Positions 59,237 through 64,000 of a DNA stretch of 64,000 nt are shown in pieces (the first letter of the stretch is position 1; every line of letters begins with the position of its first letter). Under the pieces are notes generated by a model. The model saw only the letters and a program-made list of their open reading frames with translations, was not told the DNA's origin and made no database searches. A program made the position numbers and the translations under genes. The DNA comes from Luteibacter sp. dw_328. Lineage in GTDB: Bacteria > Pseudomonadota > Gammaproteobacteria > Xanthomonadales > Rhodanobacteraceae. Location of the stretch: NCBI RefSeq assembly GCF_018449605.1, contig NZ_JAAVUW010000001.1:310001-374000 (forward strand), written 5' to 3'.

Positions 59237-60541
59237 TCAGCGACCGAGATCGCTCAGGAAGCGCTTCGTGTACTGCAGCGCCGTCGTGCTGGGGACGGAA
59301 TTGCAGGTCGGCGAGGCGGACCCGCCGGCACACGGCGTGTCCCGGTCAAGCGACCAGAAGTGCACGCCCGCGAGCTTGTTGGTCGACGCGTAGGCCGTGA
59401 TCTTGTCGACATTGGCAAGGCTGACCACTTCGCTTGAGGCATCGTTTACGCCGATCATCGGCGTGATCTCGATCTTGCTCAGGGGAATGCCGTAGGTGTG
59501 CTGCAGGTTGGTCACCGCCTGGATGGCGGACTGGCCCATGTCGCAGCTGCCATTGGCGACGACGCAGATGCCCGAGCTCGCACCGGAGCCATAGTCCATC
59601 GCCATCAGGTTGATGGTGTAGTTCACCAGTGCGGAGGCCTTGACCGCGCGGACCACCATGTCGCCTGTCGTGTTGACGCCGCCGAAGCTACCGTCCGACG
59701 CGGCGAGCGTGGCCAGCGTGAACGAGAAGCGCAGGTTGGGATACTGGCCTTGCGCGGCGACGGCACCGGCGATCAACGCGTTGATCTGCGCGGGTGTCTG
59801 TCCGGCCTCGATATCGAAATCGACGCCGACCATGTGTGGGCTCATGTAGGTCGAAATGAACTTGGCCATGCCCGCGTTGCTGCCGCAGGTAAAGGAACCC
59901 GCCTGGCCGCCGGTGGACACGACATAGTTGATGCCGGCACTGTTCAGGCGGCTGATATTAGCGCCGGCGAACGATGCGGCGGGTAGGCCGCCCCAGTTCT
60001 CGCTACCGCATTCGCCGGTGGCGAAGGCGAGGGTAATCGCACCAAGGTTAGGCACCTGCGTGGAGACGAGGCTGCCGCTGCCGACGACCGGAATGCGTGT
60101 CCCGGTGACCAGCGTCGACATGATGTTGGTGTTCCAGTCGAGGTTGATCGTGATGTCCTTGTACGGACTGAACAACAGATCGCCTGCGGCCGGCGGCGGA
60201 TTGGTCGGCGGCGGCGGATCGACAGGCGGGGGTGTGGTGCCGCCGCCCGTACATGAGCCTTGCGAGGTCCAGGGCTGTCCTGAGCCACTCGCGCCACTGT
60301 GGGTCGCGGGGTCGTCGCCCTGGGTCCACCAGTTGGCGCTGTAGTTCACCCCGTTTTCGCTAGCCGTGCTGCCGCCCGTATAGACCGAGCCGGCATTCCA
60401 CGGCGCCGCGCACGCGCCGGCGGCATGGGCCGTCTGCATCGGCACGACGGAAGAAAGGGCGAGGGCAATCGCTACCCCCAACGTACCGGAGCAGCCACCG
60501 AGCAACGCATGGGATCGCTTGCTTGTCGTCTTCGTGAACAT
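59237..60541 (-). CDS. Secreted GH18 chitinase with N-terminal carbohydrate-binding module
   Basis: The 434-residue secreted protein has a signal peptide (GVAIALALSSVVPMQTAHA), a CBM5/12-type chitin-binding module (residues about 45-97: AAPWNAGSVYTGGSTASENGVNYSANWWTQGDDP), a proline-rich linker (GGGTTPPPVDPPPPTNPPP), and a GH18 catalytic barrel. The catalytic DxxDxDxE motif reads GVDFDIEAG with D241, D243 and acid E245. It hydrolyses chitin or related glucosamine polymers outside the cell. ATG 60541 places the signal sequence properly. A perfect inverted repeat at 60706 lies upstream. Confidence 0.92.
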   Translation of the reverse strand: MFTKTTSKRSHALLGGCSGTLGVAIALALSSVVPMQTAHAAGACAAPWNAGSVYTGGSTASENGVNYSANWWTQGDDPATHSGASGSGQPWTSQGSCTGGGTTPPPVDPPPPTNPPPAAGDLLFSPYKDITINLDWNTNIMSTLVTGTRIPVVGSGSLVSTQVPNLGAITLAFATGECGSENWGGLPAASFAGANISRLNSAGINYVVSTGGQAGSFTCGSNAGMAKFISTYMSPHMVGVDFDIEAGQTPAQINALIAGAVAAQGQYPNLRFSFTLATLAASDGSFGGVNTTGDMVVRAVKASALVNYTINLMAMDYGSGASSGICVVANGSCDMGQSAIQAVTNLQHTYGIPLSKIEITPMIGVNDASSEVVSLANVDKITAYASTNKLAGVHFWSLDRDTPCAGGSASPTCNSVPSTTALQYTKRFLSDLGR

Positions 60542-60879
60542 CGAACGCCTCCTGCCTGGGTTGGTGGCGTCTGATGTAGTCCTCGATGACAACGTTGTCT
60601 ATTTGGAATGTGACGAAATGTGACATGCGACGTGAAGAGCGTTTTAACACCCCATGCGGCGGTGCAATGGCGTCAGGGCGCCGTTTGCGCCTGTTGCGCC
60701 GAACGCGCATCAAAGCGGTTTGATGCGTCGCGGCAGCTGCCTGAAAATGTCTTGTCTCGTCGCGCTGTCCGTAATGACAACGAAAGCCACCTTTTCGGCA
60801 GGGCAGGTAGGCGCGAAGCACCGGATATGTCACCGTGCGACGGATCCCGGCACCCGATCCGGCACAGGAGCAGTGACGC
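60542..60879. other. 338-bp divergent intergenic region
   Basis: Apart from the inverted repeat at 60706-60727, it holds a tandem AATGTGAC near 60606-60625, ahead of the chitinase. That resembles one half of a CRP/Clp site repeated head-to-tail rather than a full palindrome. No credible coding frame is present. Confidence 0.4.
60706..60727. promoter_or_regulatory. Perfect inverted repeat upstream of the chitinase
   Basis: CGCATCAAA-GCGG-TTTGATGCG has nine-base arms without mismatch. It lies 165 bases upstream of the chitinase ATG and 150 bases upstream of the divergent gene at 60880, so it could control either. It is a candidate operator; no regulator gene is next to it. Confidence 0.45.
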
Positions 60880-61380
60880 ATGCCGTCTCGTTTAAACATG
60901 ACCGTCGCCGGTCTCATTGCAAGCATCGCCCTATCCGTGGCGTCGGCCGCCGACGCGCCGGCCCGCCCGGCCCCCGCCGATCCCCAGTTCGAGGCGGCGA
61001 AGAACTTCGTTTCGTTCTATACGTTCAATCGCCTGGCCTACAAACAGGTGTGCGACAAGCAAGCGGTCGACGTCCGCGTCTTCGTGAGCACCTTTGTCGA
61101 CGAAAACGCGGGAGCCTATGCCAAAGCCCTGGCGGTCCTGCAGGCACACGGTCTGTCTGAGGCGAAGGTGTTGGCGAAACTGCAGCCGACGATCGCTTCC
61201 TCGGAACCGGATGTGCGTCAGGCGCTGTCGGACAGCGCGGCGAGGGAGAACGCCGGCACCACGCCCCTGGACGGCTGCCGTTTCCTGGCCATCCATGGAG
61301 AGAAGCTCGCTGGCGACCTCGATCTTGCCAAGTCGCACCCGGAAGTCATCCAGGCGCTCAACGGTCCGGCCAAGCCCTGA
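60880..61380 (+). CDS. Exported hypothetical protein
   Basis: The 166-residue protein has a signal peptide (TVAGLIASIALSVASAADA). The mature part is largely helical: PQFEAAKNFVSFYTFNRLAYKQVCDKQAVDVRVFVSTFVDENAGAYAKALAVLQAHGLSEAKVLAKLQ, then a second segment with DGCRFLAIHGEKL. The two cysteines (K-Q-V-C and D-G-C) may form a disulfide. I do not recognise the family. AGGAG precedes ATG 60880; ATG 60898 is an alternative start. Confidence 0.72.
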   Translation: MPSRLNMTVAGLIASIALSVASAADAPARPAPADPQFEAAKNFVSFYTFNRLAYKQVCDKQAVDVRVFVSTFVDENAGAYAKALAVLQAHGLSEAKVLAKLQPTIASSEPDVRQALSDSAARENAGTTPLDGCRFLAIHGEKLAGDLDLAKSHPEVIQALNGPAKP

Positions 61381-61410
61381 GCCATGGCTGCAGGGCTCGC
61401 GCTCAAGCGC

Positions 61411-61737
61411 TCAGGCTTCGGGATTCGCCGCGAGCCATGCCGTGACATACGCCTCGAGTGAAAGGCGCGTCGGCACCTTCAGTGCCGCCTCGCGGACGAA
61501 GGTGGTCGATGCCATGAGGAACGACTGCTTGGCGTGGTTGGAGGCCTGACGCACCCGCGCCTGGCTCTGCCGCACCTGCACGAGATGGGGCGAAGGCTGG
61601 CCGGGCTTTGCGAACTTCTGGTAGCGGCGCAGCTCATCAGCCACCGTCGCGGTGTCCGTGGCGGCCTGCTTCATGGCCTGGGCGGCCTTACGTACGTCGA
61701 TCAAGGCCGTGGTGGCGGCGGGGGAAAGGTTGGTCAT
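61411..61737 (-). CDS. Small helical hypothetical protein
   Basis: The 108-residue protein is rich in Ala, Gln and Lys and probably forms a helical bundle or coiled coil: MTNLSPAATTALIDVRKAAQAMKQAATDTATVADELRRYQKFAKPGQPSPHLVQVRQSQARVRQASNHAKQSFLMAS. It has no signal peptide or membrane segment. I do not recognise the family. It lies 29 bases downstream of the CHAD gene on the same strand and could be co-transcribed with it. Confidence 0.6.
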   Translation of the reverse strand: MTNLSPAATTALIDVRKAAQAMKQAATDTATVADELRRYQKFAKPGQPSPHLVQVRQSQARVRQASNHAKQSFLMASTTFVREAALKVPTRLSLEAYVTAWLAANPEA

Positions 61738-61766
61738 CCGGCGATCTTAGGGCATCGCGGCCGCGA

Positions 61767-62579
61767 TCAGCCGATCTTTCGTCGTGCCTTGAGCTCATGG
61801 GCGATGCGTTCGAGCAGCGGATCCAGCGAAAGCGGGGCCTTCAGCGTGCGCAACGTCGCGCGCAACGCGCGCAGATCCTGCTTGGCGCCGAGGGCATCAG
61901 AGAGTTTCGTCATGGCCTGCACCGCCGCCTTGTCCTTCGGGCCGCGCTTATGGGCGGATTTACCGTTGGCTTTCAACACCTTGCGCCAGAATTCCAGCTG
62001 CATGCGCAGGCGCCGTGCACGCCGCCGCCAGCGGTGCAGGTTGGCGACCGAGCCGTCCTTGCGTACCCGCTTTTCGGCACGAGCCACCCGTTGCTCCGAG
62101 CGTGCGATGGCTTGTTCGATCGCGCGACGCGTGACCGTCTTCCAGGGCAGGACTTCGATAGCGTCACCGAGGTCGCGAACCTGGTGGCGCCGCTTGAGAA
62201 AGCGCGGATCCTTGGTCAGCGCCGCGGCAAGCCGCCCGTCCCGGCGATTTTCCAGGGCGTGGATAGCCTGCTGCCATTCGGCGGAGGGTCCCGGGCCCGC
62301 CAGGGTCTGCGCTGTATGTACCGCTACATGGGCATCGCGAAGCGGGGACAGTCCGGTAGCCAGTTTGCCGATCCGCTCATTGAGGGTTGGCAGTTGATTC
62401 GCGAAAGGTTCCGCCCCGAGCGCAAGTAGGCTCTTGAGTCGCCGTAGGGATTTTCGGGCCTCGTGGATGCCGCGATGGCGGTCCTTCACGTCGGCCAGGG
62501 CGCGAGCGGCGCCGCGACATTCCCGTCCTGCCAGAGCGGCGAGGGCGGCTTGGATGCTGGGCGCGGGGGTCTGTGGCAT
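61767..62579 (-). CDS. CHAD domain protein
   Basis: The 270-residue protein is a CHAD domain: paired helices rich in conserved His and Arg, such as VHKLR-like IHEARKSLRRLKSLLAL, RDAHVAVHTAQTLAG, NLHRWRRRARRLRMQLEFWRKVL and LSDALGAKQDLRALRATL. CHAD domains bind inorganic polyphosphate and often accompany triphosphatases of the CYTH family; no CYTH gene is in view. ATG 62579 is the start. Confidence 0.88.
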   Translation of the reverse strand: MPQTPAPSIQAALAALAGRECRGAARALADVKDRHRGIHEARKSLRRLKSLLALGAEPFANQLPTLNERIGKLATGLSPLRDAHVAVHTAQTLAGPGPSAEWQQAIHALENRRDGRLAAALTKDPRFLKRRHQVRDLGDAIEVLPWKTVTRRAIEQAIARSEQRVARAEKRVRKDGSVANLHRWRRRARRLRMQLEFWRKVLKANGKSAHKRGPKDKAAVQAMTKLSDALGAKQDLRALRATLRTLKAPLSLDPLLERIAHELKARRKIG

Positions 62580-62718
62580 CGGGATTAAATACCACGAGAT
62601 GCCGCGGCAAGCTCGTGTTGTGTGCCAGGTGGCGGTCCATTACCATGCCGCACGTTTTGCGCGGCGCTTGCTCGGACCAGCGCAGGCGACACAAGAAAAT
62701 CTACAGGGATGCGAGGAA

Positions 62719-63252
62719 ATGAAAGGCCATGGAACCGGCATGCGAATTGAAGGCTGGGACATTCGGAACTGGCTGATAGCAGGGGTAGGGGTGTTATGGC
62801 TATCGGCGATGGTCTACGCCTTGTTCAACCCCGCCGCAGCTGATGGAAGCGTCTTCTTTCACCACTTGTCCAAAATGAAAATAGAGTCGATCGAAGTGAC
62901 ATCGCTAGACGGTGGAATCGCTCAGGGGAGCACCGTGGAGATCGTCGATAAGAACGACCTAGACAAATTTATCGACGCTTGGCGTGGCATGGATACCTTT
63001 TTTCCGAACCATCCAAAAATTACATCGTCAGACCGGGTCACATTTCACACCTCTAAAGGTAGGTACTCAGGGGTACTCCAAAGAACGAGCAATCAGGGTG
63101 TCATGTTTATCTTCGACGACAGTCCCACAGGCTGGCCCGTCAGTCGTTCTTATCAACTTGTCGGTACGCCGGAACACATGGATGCTGTGCTGCGAAGCCT
63201 GACCAGCTCGCGCATCAGGACGAAGCGCCCCACGTCTCCTCCCTATCTTTGA
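62719..63252 (+). CDS. Membrane-anchored hypothetical protein
   Basis: The product is 177 residues: one N-terminal membrane segment (NWLIAGVGVLWLSAMVYALF) and a soluble domain (SKMKIESIEVTSLDGGIAQGSTVEIVDKNDLDKFIDAWRGMDTFFPNHPKITSSDRVTFHTSKGRYSGVLQRTSNQGVMFIFDD). The latter looks like a small beta-rich ligand or lipid-binding fold. Base composition and codon use are clearly more AT-rich than in neighbouring genes. ATG 62719 is likely, with ATG 62740 as an alternative. Unrecognised family. Confidence 0.65.
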   Translation: MKGHGTGMRIEGWDIRNWLIAGVGVLWLSAMVYALFNPAAADGSVFFHHLSKMKIESIEVTSLDGGIAQGSTVEIVDKNDLDKFIDAWRGMDTFFPNHPKITSSDRVTFHTSKGRYSGVLQRTSNQGVMFIFDDSPTGWPVSRSYQLVGTPEHMDAVLRSLTSSRIRTKRPTSPPYL

Positions 63253-63498
63253 GTATCGCGACGACACGTGCGCGCTGCTCTAAGGGCGAAAGCGTCGTCG
63301 GCGTCGTGATGGATTGTTCGAGCGGGAGTATCTCGCGGTGCTCTTCCTAGCGAGCCTGCCGCGATGTATGACACCAGAGCTCCGACAAGCGGGCGTAGAA
63401 CGCAAGGAGATATTCGTTGGAGATTTCGGCCGCTCAAGACAGAGCAATTGGCGACTTCGTCGCGCAAAGCGCTGAATCGAATTGAAAGAAGGAACTTA
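63253..63498. other. Intergenic region with no supported gene
   Basis: About 246 bp between two unrecognised genes. An open frame reaches from the downstream gene back to 63364 but has no start signal or protein-like character. I see no RNA or repeat here. Confidence 0.4.
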
Positions 63499-63930
63499 AT
63501 GTCAATGACGGCTAACTACGCAGGCGCTCTCATACCATCGGTAGGATCGCTGCTGATTCCGTATCTTTTACTTGTACTGGTCTTGTACGTTGTCCCTCCG
63601 TACTTGGCGCGATGCCTCTGTCGATTCGAATATAAGCAGATCTTCGCTGGCGGGATTGCGGTGTTCTATGTGGTCTTCTGGGCTTTGTGCAAGGCGCACA
63701 AGCAACTGCCGGGTGCGATATACGCTTTCTACACCTATGCCCGATCGCCGTTCGTTGTGTTGCTCGCGGTCGCATGTAGCGGGTTCCTGGTTTTCACCGT
63801 ATGGGTGTTTTCATCCCGCACGACATCGCGCAGGGAAGCTGTTCGCACTGGAAGCGCCATTGAGAGCGCTGCAGAAGCTATATCGTCAGATTGTGGCGTG
63901 ACAGCTAGCGAAGAACCCAGAGCGCATTGA
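63499..63930 (+). CDS. Small multi-pass hypothetical membrane protein
   Basis: The 143-residue protein has three strong hydrophobic segments (VGSLLIPYLLLVLVLYVV, IFAGGIAVFYVVFWALC and FVVLLAVACSGFLVFTVWVF) and a hydrophilic acidic tail. AAGGA lies six bases before ATG 63499, which fixes the start. Composition is more AT-rich than most of the window. I do not recognise the family; an immunity-like or accessory membrane protein is conceivable but unsupported. Confidence 0.6.
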   Translation: MSMTANYAGALIPSVGSLLIPYLLLVLVLYVVPPYLARCLCRFEYKQIFAGGIAVFYVVFWALCKAHKQLPGAIYAFYTYARSPFVVLLAVACSGFLVFTVWVFSSRTTSRREAVRTGSAIESAAEAISSDCGVTASEEPRAH

Positions 63931-63997
63931 AACCTTTCGCTCGCACGTGATGGGCTTCATCGCGGCGGAGCATCGATCACTTTCCCAGCAGATGTAG
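63902..63997 (+). pseudogene. Possible coding remnant at the window end
   Basis: The frame ending at TAG 63995-63997 reads QLAKNPERIETFRSHVMGFI and on to AAEHRSLSQQM, which looks like real protein. Upstream in the same frame, interrupted only by the TGA at 63899-63901, comes LFALEAPLRALQKLYRQIVA. That second stretch overlaps the tail of the membrane-protein gene. This may be the end of a decayed gene, but the evidence is only visual. Confidence 0.2.
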
Positions 63998-64000
63998 TCT

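Noticed and set aside
60606-60625. CRP/Clp binding site before the chitinase
   Set aside because: AATGTGAC is repeated head-to-tail, not as TGTGA-N6-TCACA, so it is not a proper CRP-type palindrome.
1-64000. CRISPR array, tRNA, rRNA or insertion sequence
   Set aside because: No regularly spaced direct repeats, no cloverleaf-like or rRNA-like sequence, and no transposase or terminal repeats were recognised on reading both strands.

Overview
The window is dense, high-GC bacterial chromosome whose gene families fit a gammaproteobacterium of the Xanthomonadales, most likely Rhodanobacteraceae (Luteibacter/Dyella-like). The pointers are TonB-dependent receptors, LytS/LytTR pairs, a DesT/DesCB desaturase locus, a CioAB-type bd oxidase with a DUF2474 subunit, and scattered REP-like elements built on GTAGGAGCCGATTCATCGGC. 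The placement is inferred from content; no rRNA or marker gene is present. I see no tRNA, rRNA, CRISPR array, intact IS or prophage. Genes are tightly packed, with many ATGA start/stop overlaps and several convergent pairs that overlap at their 3' ends.

Layout. 1-3.4 kb: a signalling operon (C-terminus of a hybrid kinase, a CheR-type methyltransferase, a second hybrid kinase). 3.5-9.3 kb: a membrane acyltransferase, then a probable sulfur-acquisition locus made of a tiny Cys-Cys-Cys-Cys leader peptide, a TonB receptor, and a convergent ATP-grasp/flavin monooxygenase operon behind a perfect palindrome. 9.5-13.2 kb: a serine hydrolase, a membrane protein, and a TetR gene divergent from a two-gene operon across a concentric double palindrome. 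13.2-16.3 kb: a LytS/LytTR pair and a periplasmic beta-propeller protein, both behind 21-bp-spaced direct repeats. 16.2-18.3 kb: an AraC regulator and a Tat-exported alpha/beta hydrolase.

18.3-26.5 kb: a five-gene operon (CdaR/PucR-type regulator, DUF1656, HlyD, FUSC, TolC-like) for aromatic-acid or drug efflux, with two more CdaR/PucR-type paralogues beside it. 26.5-29.8 kb: a MscS channel fused to a cyclic-nucleotide-binding domain, a minimal AraC protein and a non-canonical Nramp-related transporter. 29.8-32.8 kb: acyl-lipid desaturase, its ferredoxin-type reductase and a divergent FabR/DesT-like repressor. 32.8-37.5 kb: housekeeping and stress genes (USP, DUF4440, YoaK, pirin, RMD1-like). 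37.5-41.3 kb: a second LytS/LytTR pair with the same kind of operator, then DUF2252 and DUF3224. 41.4-46.6 kb: quinone reductase, diguanylate cyclase and a large clade-2 catalase.

46.6-55 kb: a secreted M3 peptidase, an AraC regulator next to cioAB-DUF2474, a lipoprotein, an MFS transporter and a secreted VOC protein. 55-60.5 kb: a Fur-box siderophore receptor, fasciclin protein, MDR oxidoreductase and a chitinase. 60.9-62.6 kb: two hypotheticals and a CHAD protein. From about 62.6 kb the sequence becomes visibly more AT-rich, with unrecognised small membrane proteins, suggesting the edge of an acquired region.

The most interesting signals are the cysteine-run leader peptide upstream of the TonB/monooxygenase locus, and a shared LytTR-like direct-repeat motif found at three places that links two LytS/LytTR systems to probable target genes.
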